A stretch of DNA of 64,000 nt from Saprolegnia diclina VS20 (lineage: Eukaryota > Oomycota > Saprolegniomycetes > Saprolegniales > Saprolegniaceae). The notes below the pieces were generated by a model. That model was given only the letters and a program-made list of their open reading frames with translations, did no database searches and was not told the DNA's origin. A program made the position numbers and the translations under genes. The stretch lies in NCBI RefSeq assembly GCF_000281045.1, contig NW_008246081.1, positions 708,180-772,179 of the forward strand. Direction: 5' to 3'. Numbering within the stretch: the stretch's first letter is position 1; each line of letters starts with the position of its first letter. Of this stretch, positions 1 to 11,700 are shown one piece after another.

Positions 1-90
1 TGCATTATGCAGATTAGGGGTAGGGTTCCGAGACTATAAAAAAGTGTCCTGCGCTAAAACCGGGTCGATAACGCCCCGATACGCGTGCCC

Positions 91-1654
91 ATGAACCAGC
101 GCAGTGCGATGGCCGAAGAAAAGTATGGCACCCGCCGAGGCTGGGGCGACGAGACGACGCCAACCACCAAGTCCAAATTTGACGCCATGATGGACGAGAT
201 TGGTGACGGTTCGGACAATGACGGCAACGAGGTAGCCCAAGCCAAGGGCTCGGCCCTCTATGTGCGCAAAGGCTGTCGCAAAAAAGCAGACAGTGACAAC
301 GACGACGACGACGACGATGACTCGGACGACGATACGATGGGTACGCGTGTCTTTTCTCATTTCGTTGGCCAGCGCAAATGCGATGTGTAGCCCGCGTTCG
401 GCACGCCGCAGATGCCAAGGAACAGTACGCTCGAGACATACTCCTGATCGTACGGAGACATATTGGTGTGTAGATTTGGCCATGCGTCGCCGCCCTTGTC
501 GGTGCCGGCGATCAGCATGGACCTCAACGCGCTGCGCCAGTTTGTGATGCGCGCACCGACCAAAGGCTCGGCCAGCGTTCAAGTACGTTCGTCCGAAACG
601 TGTTTCAAGTGCTCGAAGCCGAGAACGTGCGTAGTGCTACGTGGAGCGGGACAGGACCGGCACCAATCTGCTTCGGCCCGTGTACCGCTTGTTTCTCGAA
701 GAGAGCAAGCAGTTTTTACTCGGCGCCCAAGTACGTCGGTCCAAAGTCGCAGTTGAGTGAGTCCTTTTGTGTTAGAAACGAGTCAAGAACACAACCTCCA
801 ACTACCTCCTCTCGATGGATCGGTCGCCCACCAACCGGCGCAGCGGGCTCATCGTCGGCAAGTTGCGCTCCAACTGGGTTTGGCGACCACAGGTGGTCGA
901 CGTGAGACCATTATCCTTTTGTTTGTAGAGCGGGTCGCAGTACATTGTGTTCAACCAAGGCATGAAGCCCGGTGCCACCGCGGTCGAGTCGAATGTGCGC
1001 ACGGTGCTCGGCGTCTTGGATTTTCAGTACGACAAGATGGGTCCTGGGAAAATGGCGGTCGGTTCGTCGCCTTGTGTACATCTATCCACACGCAACTTTA
1101 GATTGCGATTCCAACTGTCAACGACGCTGGCGTGCCCGTCGTCGTGCGGGACAAGTCGACCGACGAGAAAAAGGCGGGTCCGTTCCACAACACCGAGTTT
1201 TATCGCGATGGCAACCATATTCAGCTGCACAACAAGGTGCACCAATCTCAAAATTGGTGATCAGCCACTAGACAATGAGACTAGCGGCCCAAGTACGACG
1301 AGAAGGCGCGCGGGCACGTGCTCAACTTTAACGGCCGCGTCACCATGTCGTCGGTCAAGAACTTTCAGCTCCAATGTGACGTATGGTCTTGATGTATTTT
1401 GTCAAAAGAAATTGATTTACACGGTGCAGGGCCATGGCGACGACGACGTGACGTTGCAGTTTGGCCGCGTCTCGTGCCAGCCCCCCGGCCCGAACGACCA
1501 ATGTTCTTGTCACAAGAACATCTTCACGCTCGACTTCAAGCACCCTCTCTCGGCCGCTCAAGCTTTCGCGATTTGCCTCGCCGCCATGGACGGCAAGCTC
1601 GCCGACTCCAAGTCGTTCGAGACGCTCAGCGACCTCGCCAAGCGGACGCTATAG
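91..1654 (+). CDS. Tubby-like protein (TULP family)
   Basis: Tubby C-terminal domain protein. In animals and plants these bind PI(4,5)P2 at membranes through the C-terminal barrel; some also have adaptor or transcriptional roles. Nine exons fit: 91-340, 391-424, 474-582, 635-730, 776-877, 929-1057, 1102-1236, 1285-1380, 1430-1654, giving 391 residues in an unbroken frame. Exon 1 codes for an acidic, disordered N-terminus with an Asp run. Family hallmarks are visible: TSNYLLSMD, a GKLRSNW strand, LHNKRPKYDEKARGHVLNFN followed by GRVTMSSVKNFQL, and the terminal FTLDFKHPLSAAQAFAICLA block. There is no F-box of the plant TLP type. The start at 91 is the first ATG in frame; 109 is a possible alternative. 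The family call is firm, the role in this organism is not known. Confidence 0.93.
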
Positions 1655-1937
1655 AGATAGTCGTCCTACTCGTAGTATAGATGAAGAACACGACGGCGAC
1701 GCGTATCTGTCTCGTGTATACCGTCGGCGACCGTTCTTGGGGAGTCGTCGACGACGAGTGAGACAGCGATAAAGGAATAGGTACAAAGGGGAAGTAACAC
1801 GTCCATCAATAAACGGTCGGTCCCTGGGGCAACTCAAGAAACCTCACTTTGGTGATGTGCAGCACGCAGCCATTCGACGAGCCATTTTTGAGTTTCTCCG
1901 GCCTTCATTCTCTTGAAAGATGAAAGCTTTGTGCGTC

Positions 1938-3528
1938 TTAGTGCAAAATACGCTCGCCATAGTACCCGAGGACTTCGAGTGTTGGCAGCTGTGCCACGAG
2001 GGCCTGCACCGTTTCGGTGGCCACGCCATCGACCCACGAGAGATCGAGATGCGTCAAGCGCGTAGCAATCTTGTCGATGCGCATCGCGTCGAGGAAGGCG
2101 CCATGCAGCGCTTTGCAGCCTTGGAGACTGAGGCGCTGCAAGGATATCGCATGAGAAAGCAACGTGCGCACGGTCCTGTCCGACGCGATCGACCACGACA
2201 AGTCGACAACTTCGAGCCGCGTGCAGTGCTTTGCTATGTGGCAGAGTCCGTCGTCTGTCACGTAGCGACACCGCGCGAGGTTGAGCTTGCGCAGGTCCGG
2301 ACACGTCGTTGCTGCGTGTGGCGGAGTCTCTCACACATAGTATGAGGCGACTTACCCATGACGAAGAGGACGTCGTCGTTGAGGTCCAAGCAACGTAATT
2401 TGAGCACTTGTAGTCGAGAAAACGCCGGGAGACTCCGTGCAAGTGCTTTGGCCTCGAGCTGGAAGCACCACGATAGATCGAGGTGCTATTCACTTCGCCG
2501 TGAGAAGGCGTGGGCAGTGACGTACTCGGTTCGCACCGTGAGATGGTCATGACGAGTGTGCGTCGTGGCGACGAGTTGCACCCACGCAGATCCACTCAGA
2601 CTGCTCTCACCGAGACTCACGTGGCACAGCTGCGGCCACACCGCTAGTTCGTATCTACCTTGTTGAAGCACACTTATAAAGGCTGACGTACGTTCCAAGA
2701 CCGCCATCAACGTGTCGTTGGGCACGCAGCTCAGTCCTCGCACGTCGATATGCGTGAGATGATCAAGCCCTAGCGGCAAGCCGTCCACGCGGTCGCAAGC
2801 TACCAGTCAATGTCATGACCTCGACTGCTGTCACGACGAGGTACCTTGGAGGTTGAGCTGCCGCAGTTGCTTGCACGCCGCCAGCTGCAAAACACCTACG
2901 CTACTAGTGTATGTCGTGCCCAAGAGACCTTAGGACGCACCGTGCGTCGTGACGGCGGAGCCGGGAATGAAGAGCACTTGAAGCGTCTCAGATACGTGGG
3001 CGACGATGTGCCTTATGGCGGCGTCGGTCACAAGAGAACACCAGCTCAAGCGCAGCTCGCACAACATTGGCGCCGACGCCACGACACTGCGCACGTGCTC
3101 GTCGTGGAGGGCGTTGACATAGGCAGCGTCCAAAAGACGAAGCTGCGGGAGTGCGTCGAGAATCACAAACAAGTCGGCGGCCGTCCACGGAAGGCTCGAG
3201 AGCGTCAGCGTCGCCACGCTGCAGCCGACGTTCGTGTCTCGCCACGCGTCGACAAACGCAGCGAGGTCGCCTTTGTAGCCAGTCACATGCACGTCTTCGA
3301 ATTCATCGCTCAAGACGGCGGTTAGCACGGCGCGCGAACACGTGTCCTTGACCTTGAGGAAGCACCAGAGCCCATGGCGCAAGTGCACGGGTCTACTTAG
3401 CTTTCAAGGATACTGCGCCACGGGATTGCGTACAAGGATGACGTGGCGGCTGCAAAGGTGTCGACGTCGGTCGTGCTGCTGGTCAACGCGTCGGCCAGTG
3501 CCAGAAGGCACGACGCTTGCAGCGACAT
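1938..3528 (-). CDS. Leucine-rich repeat protein (cysteine-containing, AMN1/FBXL-like)
   Basis: Six exons on the minus strand (3528-3434, 3392-2941, 2895-2845, 2799-2537, 2485-2356, 2311-1938) join in frame to 454 residues. The C-terminal half is a run of LRRs of the cysteine-containing type, e.g. LRKLNLARCRYVTDDGLCHI, LEVVDLSWSIASDRTVRTLL, LQRLSLQGCKALHGAF and LTHLDLSWVDGVATETVQAL. These resemble AMN1 and F-box/LRR proteins. The N-terminus (MSLQASCLLALADAL onward, then LRHGLWCFLKVKDTCSR) could be a diverged F-box, but the match is weak. LRR solenoids bind protein partners, often as substrate receptors in ubiquitin ligases; that role here is inference. The start lies 30 bases from the start of the divergent gene at 3558. 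Confidence 0.8.
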
Positions 3529-3557
3529 TGCCGTTTCTATTTCGGAAGATCCATCCC

Positions 3558-4454
3558 ATGCCCAAGGTTCGGTTTGTTGAGGCGCCGCCGCCGTCCTTTG
3601 GGCTTGTAGGCGACGCGGCGCGGGCGCGGGTGCCAGAACCGACGCGTGCGCCGCCTCCTCCGCCCACACTCCTTGCCTCGACCCATGGCCAGCGCTTTGT
3701 GGCCATGGTCAGGGCCATGACAGAGCTCGCACACCTTAACTTGAGCGACAACGAAGCGACAGAGGCACCGCCGCCGGCATCGCTGCCGCCCGCCGAGGAG
3801 CCCGACGCAGCAGCGCCGCATGAGACGATCCTGTATCCGCGCATCAAAATTCCTGGTCCCAAGCAGCTCAAGCGACGCAAGCGGCGGCGCCCCAAGCGCA
3901 CGTGGTAGGCTGTGTGCGTACGCTTGCCGACAAGAACGACGCTATGGTATAGGGAGACGTCACACGCTACGTGGACGGGCACGCCCAGTGTCGATCCGTT
4001 CTTTGTTCTGCAATACGACTCGGCCATCGAGCGGGCTTCAAGCCTCGCCGAGCTCGACAAGCTCCGGCCCGTGTCACGCGCCAAGTTGCCAGCGCGGGCA
4101 ATGGTCGCGTCCCATCACCGCGCCCACAGCAACCACTCGAGTAGTAGCAGCAGCACGAGCAGCGACGAGCCATCCGAGCCTGCTATCGCACCAAGTGCAC
4201 CACGACCTACACCGCTGCCCAAGCCATTCGTCTCGCATCCACCCAAGGTCAAGGTGGTCGAGGCAACGACTGTGGTTGGAAACAACGCGGAAGACGACGT
4301 CGTGTCGCCACCATCCAAGTTGCTGCACGTGCCGACAGTGCTCACGCCCGAGATGGTCCAATGGCTGCGCAACTCGGGCATGTTTGTCACGAAGCCGCGC
4401 TCGCAAGTGGCCTGGACGCGCGACGGCCAGCTCGCGCACGTTGGCCACTCGTAA
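3558..4454 (+). CDS. Unrecognised disordered protein
   Basis: Two exons (3558-3904 and 3953-4454) join in phase 2 to give 282 residues. I do not recognise the family. The first exon is rich in Pro and Ala with APPPP-type runs and ends in a strongly basic stretch (KQLKRRKRRRPKRTW) that could serve as a nuclear localisation signal. The second exon has a short ordered-looking start (VDPFFVLQYDSAIERASSLA), a Ser run, a Pro-rich linker and a C-terminal segment (VLTPEMVQWLRNSGMFVTKP) that may form a helix. A short linear-motif or scaffold protein is possible. The codon pattern and the clean intron support a real gene. It is divergent from the LRR gene with almost no spacer. Confidence 0.65.
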
Positions 4455-5114
4455 CTGGAAGAATAGGCCAGGAGGCTATGTCAGTGACCATCGGACAGGT
4501 AGTCTAGTACCGTAATCTCGAGATATGGCGAGGGCACGGGGCGGCTGGACACTTGCACTCCGTTGGCTCCTTAGCTTCATTAGCCGAGCTATCTAGGGTT
4601 CATCGACAACCAAGTAGCAGACAATGTGTACACAGTAAATGCAAGAAGACGCCGCAAAGACGGTGTGTGTGACCGAATCCATTTATGCGCATCAACTCTC
4701 GCCAGCAAACTCGCCAACCGAGCGGAAGGGCACCCTCGCGAAACTCGACTGCATGTTGGTTGCTTCGGACTCTGTTCATGGCGCGTATGCGATACGTAGA
4801 CAAGCTACAGATAGCGTGACCTGCGCAGACCGATATGAAGGGCGACTCGAAGAGGTGGTTAGGGTTGACTTCGAACATACGGTAAGCCCATTGCATTTGT
4901 GTGTCGAACCGCCTCTCGATGTGCGTTGATCGAGGATGGTTGCCGGTCCTACTGGCTTCTGATGTTGAACGTGTGCTCCCTATTGCTCTGCTGCGCTCCT
5001 CGTTGATCAGAACCCGGGAACCCCATTAAACCAAAGCACGGAGAGACTGACACGTTGGACGATTAATAGGAGCAAAACGAGGTGGAAGCGTCGTCGGCGT
5101 GTCGACGGACACGA
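4455..5114. other. Intergenic, no gene seen
   Basis: 660 bases between the 3' ends of the disordered-protein gene and the 4-phosphatase gene (convergent). Short open frames on both strands (about 95 codons, 4600-4929) have no recognisable domain and no good splice partners, so I leave them out. Confidence 0.5.
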
Positions 5115-8100
5115 CTAGGTGCGCCCCGACTTGTACGTGCCCATGGGCGGTTTGTAGCAATCGGGGAGCAGTTTGCGCTGGAGCTCGTTGAACGCAAACT
5201 TTTCCGACTGAATGTTCATAAAGACATTGGTGCGCCGCACGCCGCAGAGCCGCATCGTCTCACACACGAGGCGGCCGTTGATCGCCTACACAGCATATTC
5301 CTCTTGCGGACCCTATTCCCCGAGAGTCGAAAGTCTATACCTTCCACTCGTTGGTCAGAATCCGAGCTTGCTCCAGCGTCACCGACATGGCGGTGCGGTC
5401 CTTCCCGCTCTTGCAGCACGTGGTGCGGCCGCCACCAATCGATCGGCAAAACTCGGACGTCGCGACAAGCAGCCCGACGTTCTTCTTGTGCGCCATCGGG
5501 TGGAGCACACTGGTCTCGATCGTGCGCCAGAGACTCTCGAGCGCCGCCACGTCGCCGCCGAGCCCCGCCGTCTTGAACGCCACGTAGTGCCGCTTGAGCC
5601 GGAGGTAGCTCTCGTGGTTGATCTCGTCTTGCGTCTGCGTCGTCGCACTCCGCATCGCATGCGCGAGCGACTGCATTTCGTTGATGCCTTGGGTGAAGAG
5701 GACAGCAATGACGCGGAAGGCTTGGCCCGCGAGCAGCCGCGGCGGCAGCGCCGACGACAAGTGCATCGGCAAGCGGAGACGGACGCCGACGTCGCCGTTG
5801 GCCGCCGTCTCAAACGCTACGGTTTGCACAGCCGGATCAAACACAAACGAGACGCGGTCCAGCCACATGCACGCAGCTTGAAAGTCCTCGAGCATCCCAG
5901 CTTCATTGCCATGCGTCGAGAGGAGCGACTCGAAATTCAGCAGGAGCCCGACGTCTTCGACCGTCAAGAGCGCACGACGGTGGTACGCCGACCCGTTGGC
6001 CGCAAGCTCCAAGAGCGCTTCAACATGGGCGACGACCGCCGAGAGGATCTGCGCGCATACGGCGTGCATGCGCATCTCGACGTCGACCCACGCCTTGCAC
6101 GTGGTCGTGAGCGGGCAGTAGGCCTTCACCGAGGTCTCGGGCGGCGGGCACAAGGACGCCGGCATCGAGAGCAAGTCAAAGCTCGTGATCGGGACGTGGC
6201 TGCGCATCTTGCGCTTCTGCGTCGCGTTGGCGTCACGGAGGCCGTCGTGGAGCGCTCGAAGGAGCCGGGAGCCACCGCCGTTGGTGAAGCCGCGGCTGTG
6301 GGCAGCCGGCGCCCCCATGGTCAGCGTCGTGTAAACACCGACGCGCTCCAAGCCGTTGTGGACGTGCATGGCCTGGAGGTGCAGGTTCGTTGCGACCCAC
6401 TGCCACTCGTGGTGCTTCTTGAGCGTGCTCTTGCGAAAGCCGTGGGTCTTGGCCGGTCCACGAAGAAACGTCAGCAGCTCGTCATAGTCGGAGGTCATTG
6501 ACGCATAAGCGTCACGCAAGAGGGCCTTGTCACTTGGTAGCGTCGCAAGGCGCCGCGACAGCTCCCGCTGCAGGTATTGGATGAATGCGGTTGGGACGGC
6601 AAACGTCGCGTCCGGCACGCTTAGCGTCTCGTCGATCACGAGGCCAAATGCCGACGTGGCTGTCGGCACGACGTACTTTTGATGCGCGACGACGTGCGAC
6701 GTCTGGGGCAGCCCGACCGTGACGCTCGGCTCTTGCGCGTACGCTGTCACATGCAGGTACATTTGCAGCTCGTCGTCCGCCGCGATCGAGCGCTGCACCG
6801 ATCCGCGCAGCGACGAGAGACCCTACTCATTTGAATCAGGGTTCAGCGATCGGCGCTGTTGTCTAGAGAACGTACTTGAGAAAGGAGGTTGCGACGGGAC
6901 TGGCTCAGCGACGACCGCAGCGACTTGGGTGAGACAAGGTCCAAGTCAATGCCGCCAGACGACACGAGGGCATACGGCAGCAGCAGCGCGAGCTCCGACT
7001 GCGCCATCGCGATTGGGGTCTTCCCGAACGAGACGTCGTCGGCCGCGCTCGTCGCTCGAAAGAGCGAGAAGCGCAACTCGGCCACCTTGTCGGTTTTGAG
7101 CTCAAAGAGCACTGCGAACGGGTGTCGGTAGCTCACGCGGTCAACCGCGTCGTCGTCCGAGCACCGGAAGACGTCGGTTTGCCCAATCGGTTTCCAGTCG
7201 CCCGCCACGAGCCCTTCGAGCAGCACATAGAAGGCCGCGGTCTCGTTCTCTTCGTCGACGATGAGCTCGATCCGGAGGTCGTAGCGTCCGTCGAGCGCGT
7301 CGTTGCTGTTCATAGCGACGAGCACCGCGTCGTCGTCGAGCGACGAGGGTGCGCGGTGCAGCGACGACGAGACGATCGACGACGCGGTCGGGCGGTTGGT
7401 GTCCGTCGGCGACGGCCGTACAACGCACGACTGCGTCACATAGTTTTCACCAATCTCGCGCGACCGGACGAGCTCGACCGTCTCGCGAATCGACCGGATC
7501 CACTTGCGGTGCTCCTGCACGGTGCCCGCACCTAGGTACAGGACACGGCGGGGCGTGTGCACTTCAAAGTAGAACGGCGCCTTCTGGCACCCAATCGAGT
7601 TGTCAATGACGCGCGTGTTGGGGGTGATCGGTACTTGGCCCACGAGCTCGAGCGTTTGCTCCGAGTCGCAGTAGCACAAACTCGGGTGGTCAATGCGCAA
7701 GATAAAGTACCGCTAAGTGCACAATCTGTCGCTATGGTCATCCGCAAGAGGCGTACCTGCTTCCAGTTCTTGCGCCATGACCCGCGCTTCGAGAGGTACC
7801 CGGCCATGTGGATGTCGTTCTCAGTGAACGTCGTTGGCTGCGCGACCGAGCTGCTCGCTTTTGAGAGCGACCGACGGCGGAAAAAGTTGGCCATCTTGGA
7901 CGCCGGTCGCGTCTGGAAGCGCTGGTCGCGAAACTTGCCAAAGGCCGAGCAGTTGAGCGAGACCGTCTCGACGTCCTAGCACATCGCGTGGGCATCTAGC
8001 ATGACATGGATGACCTGTACCGTAAAGGAAGACGTGCGCGTGGGGCGTGTCGACGACGTGGCGGCGACCGAGTAGATGCTCTTGAGCGACGGGCTGCCAA

Positions 8101-8254
8101 AGGTATCGGCCTCATCGTCAAAGTCGTCCGACTCGGGGCGATCTTGGTGCGACTCGATCTCGGTCTTGCTAAGTCGGCGCTTGGCCTCGTGCTGCGCCGC
8201 CGTGGGCGCGTCGGCCGAGCTGCTCGACGCCGCTCGGACGCGCGTCTCGACCAT
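5115..8254 (-). CDS. Inositol polyphosphate 4-phosphatase with PH and C2 domains (INPP4-like)
   Basis: Five exons (8254-8021, 7975-7757, 7712-6876, 6822-5341, 5285-5115) give 980 residues. The enzyme family removes the 4-phosphate of PI(3,4)P2. The CX5R phosphatase loop reads CKSGKDRT (about residue 900), close to the CKSAKDRT of animal INPP4. The C-terminal exon matches the family end (FMNIQSEKFAFNELQRKLLP followed by YKPPMGTY). The N-terminus has a PH domain from about residue 135 (MAGYLSKRGSWRKNWKQRYF, ending at HRKWIRSIRETVEL) and then a C2-like domain (residues about 275-390). Animal INPP4 proteins have a C2 domain but no PH domain, so this order differs. It likely acts at plasma or endosomal membranes. 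The start at 8254 is the first ATG of a long open exon. Confidence 0.93.
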
Positions 8255-8717
8255 GATGGCGCAAGTGGCAGAGTGCAACAGCTGGCCGTGTCTGTCTCGC
8301 GCAAGTCCAAGGAATATCCGAGCGAGCACCAATGGCATCGCAGCATGGCACGCATTATCCGCCAATCATAATGCGATGTGTGCCGTACCTAACTGAACCT
8401 TCCCAATACCTACACCTTGTTGGCCTTTCTTGAGGTTGCCGTTTTTGTTGAAGTCTCCTAGTCGCTCCAGGCGCAGTGCACAGAAGCAAGAAGAACACGC
8501 CCATAGCTTCCTCCTCGGTACAACCAGCCATGGCCGACGCCCCGTCGACGGGCGAGAGGCGGCGCGTGTCATTGACAATGTATGCATTGGGTGGCCATCA
8601 TTCTCTGCGTGCGACAACGCGGGGCCGAGAAGGGTGAGTAATCCGCGGCCAAAGACGGCGCTGGAGCGTCGTCAGTGGCCGGCAACTCTGCGTAATGCCG
8701 AAGTAACAACGTTCGCA
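8255..8717. other. Intergenic between channel and 4-phosphatase genes
   Basis: 463 bases between the channel stop and the 4-phosphatase start, both on the minus strand. It must hold the 3' end of the channel gene and the promoter of the phosphatase gene. I see no further coding region. Confidence 0.5.
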
Positions 8718-11700
8718 TCACTTAAAGAACGATTGCGGCAGCGCGAGCCACGCTGGGAGCTCGTCCGGGTTCTCTGCATCCTCGTCCTCATCCTCGTCCT
8801 CTTCGTCGTCCGAGGCGCCGACCCGCGCATGCTGGCGCGAGAGGCCGCCGTGCGCATGGGCGAGTGTATGGTGCAAGGACGCAGCGTCGAGCGACGCGAG
8901 GAAGCTCTCGCGGTGCGGCGCCGCAATCGCCTCCAAGACGTCGGCTTTGCCGTTGGCGTCGAGCACGTACAGCTCGAGGTGCGAGACGGCGACGACCGTG
9001 TGGAGGCAGGCGCCGGCCACACCTGCCCCGACGTGGCAGCCGACGGTGCCTCGCACAGACGGCGCTTCCGCTAGCTTGAGCTCACCGCTGTGCACGAAGG
9101 CGACTTCGTCGAGCGGGCCGCCAAGCCCATAGAGCGTCGCGGAGGCGCACACGACTTGAAAATGGAGGGCAAGCACGAGCTTGTGGCGCACGTAGACGTC
9201 GGACGCCTGGAGGAACGGCGACGTCTCGAGGAGCGCGCGCTGCACATGGTTCGCGAGCTCGATGCGTAGCGGGATGGGCAGCAAGGTCGCGACCGACTTT
9301 TCGACGAGGCTGCCGCTGCGGAGACACCAGAGCTTGGTGTTGGCGACGATCGCGCGTGCTGTGGGCTTGGTGGTGTGCGCCGCGCGAAAGTAGCTGGCGA
9401 GGCCGCTGAGCTTGGCCTGCGTCGCGCCTTTTCCATACGTATCGGCAAATTGAAAATACGTGGCAAAGCACGACGTGAGCGCGGCAAAGAAGAAGGACCC
9501 AAAGAGCGCTTCAATGTCCTCGAACAAGTACTCGAGGTGGCCGCCCGTAACCACGTCGCCGAGGCCAATCGTGCCCACAAACGAGATCACAAAGTAGTAC
9601 GCCCCTAAGCAATAGTTTGATAAGCGCACTGTCGACAGAAAATGCGACAAAAAGCAGTAAAATCATAACAATTCCGGAAAATGAAGACGTACGCGCATAG
9701 CAGGCAACCATGCTCCGGCAAATGTCGTGTGTCTGGGACGTGGCGTTCCATTTCGAGAGCGCGCCGCCGCCCATGTACGGGTCCCGGACGGCCCATGTGA
9801 GCGGCGAGTGGACCTCGACGTAGCGATGGAGGAACATCCAGATGCACGCCCACCAGTGCACCATGACGACGTAGTAGAGGATGCAGTGCAGAATGTGGAT
9901 CACGCTGCCGCTGAGCCGGCAAAAGTAGTATTGAAAGTTGCGCGAGAAGCGGCGCAGGTAGCGCGGAAAGCGCTTCGCCCGCAGCAAGAGCGGCATCATG
10001 AGAAACTTGAGGCTTGGGACACCAAGATGCAGCGCGAGCAGGTAGTATGGACCGATCGTGACAAAGTCCAGCGCAAGGTACGGTCGGTAATTCTCGCGGA
10101 TCCGCATGCGGTTGAAGATCATTTTCGAGTGGTCCATGAAGACAAAGTGGTCAAAGCTCAAGTACGTATCGAGTGCATATAGCAAGATCGCAAGCACGTC
10201 ACCGAGGTACCAGGCCGTGAGCTCATACAACCCGGTGAAGCGCGTCTCGACGAGGTAGCTCGCACGCAGCGGCAGCATCACGAGCACGTACAGCGTTGTC
10301 CAAAACAAGAGCGCATCCCAGAACCGGCGAAAATGCGAGTCGGGCACGCGCCAACTCTGCGGCGCGGTCGGAAGCGTCGGCTCGTCCGGGTCGTCGTCCG
10401 GAACGTGGTTGGAGAGCGCGTCGGTGGCGTCGACCGCCACGTCGACCTCGGTCGCGAGCGCCGACTCCAAAAACCCGCGCAGATAAGGAAACAAAGCATC
10501 GAGCGACTCAAGACCTGCTTGCCGAAGGACGTACACTTCGGTAAACGTGCACGCGCAGATCGAGTGCTCTTGCGGCTCGTCAAAGAGGAGGCTCCGCGCG
10601 CCAAACGCGCTCAGCCGCTTGCTCTCGCTCGACGGAATCGTCGGGTCGAGGTACTGGCAGCTACCGGGCTTGACGAAGAACATGGCGCCTGTATGGCGGC
10701 CGGCGGTCGCGACGACGTCACTCGGTGCATAGTACTTGTGGCGCATGGCGGCAGCCACCGCGCTGCGCGCATCGTCCGGCACCGACGCAAAGAGCGGCGA
10801 GAGCGAGAGCCGGTCGCGCTTGCAGTGGGCGAGGATGTCGTCTTGGAGCTGCTGCGGCAACATGGTGACAACCTCTTCTTCTTGAAAGAGGATTTTGTTG
10901 CGCTTCCGATAAAGGTACTCCATGAAGCCAAGTGCTCGGTCCTTGAGCTCTCGTGGCGTCTCATGGAACTCCATGTACTTGCTGAGCGCGTCTGTGCTTT
11001 GGCGGATCGACGCCGAGAGCGAGTCCACCTTGAGCGCGATTTCACCAATGACGCCAATCTTGCCGGCGCTAAAGAAGATGCCGGCGAAGATCGCAATGAT
11101 GCAAAAGAACGTCTCGACCATGTTGACGGGCACAATGATGCCGCTCGAGACGACGAGGAGCATCTGGATGCCAAAGTTGAAGCAGCGCGAGTAGCGCTCC
11201 CAGATCGTGCCGCCGTCGGGCGGGAGGTACCCGCCTTTCATTTGGTACTCGATCCACGTGCCGTCAAAGAGGCAACGGGCCCGCAGCGTGACGTTGCCAG
11301 GATTCAAGCCGTCGTTGACGTGGGTGTTGTCAAGCAAGTTGCAATTTTCGGACCACGGCAGAATGCCCTTGTCGGCAAACGCCAGGTAGTGCCACGCACA
11401 CGCCAGCAAGTGCGAGAAGAAGAGAATGAAGAGAAAGTACCGGCACGCGACCACGAGGTCGTTGAGCTGCGGACGGGCGCGGACGGCCGTATTGGCGAGC
11501 TCCCGAATGCGGACGACAAAGTACCGGAGCCGAACGACCTTGGGAAGCCGGCAAATCGTGAGAATCGCGACAACGAGGTCCGGGCGGTTGGCGAGGAGCC
11601 CGAGAAAGCAGAGCTCCATGGGCAGCGCACACACAATGTCCCATTTCAGGGCTGCAAAGACGGTCCAGTGCAGTCGGCGCGTCGCTCCTTCGAGGCGGAG

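Noticed and set aside
14-27. TTAGGGGTAGGG at the left edge, resembling telomere repeats
   Set aside because: Only two degenerate units, and genes continue normally; not enough for an interstitial telomere.
4600-4929. Overlapping open frames of about 95 codons on both strands
   Set aside because: No domain, no splice partners, atypical composition.
5212-6501. A 429-codon plus-strand frame opposite the 4-phosphatase
   Set aside because: Shadow of the catalytic exon; no domain features.
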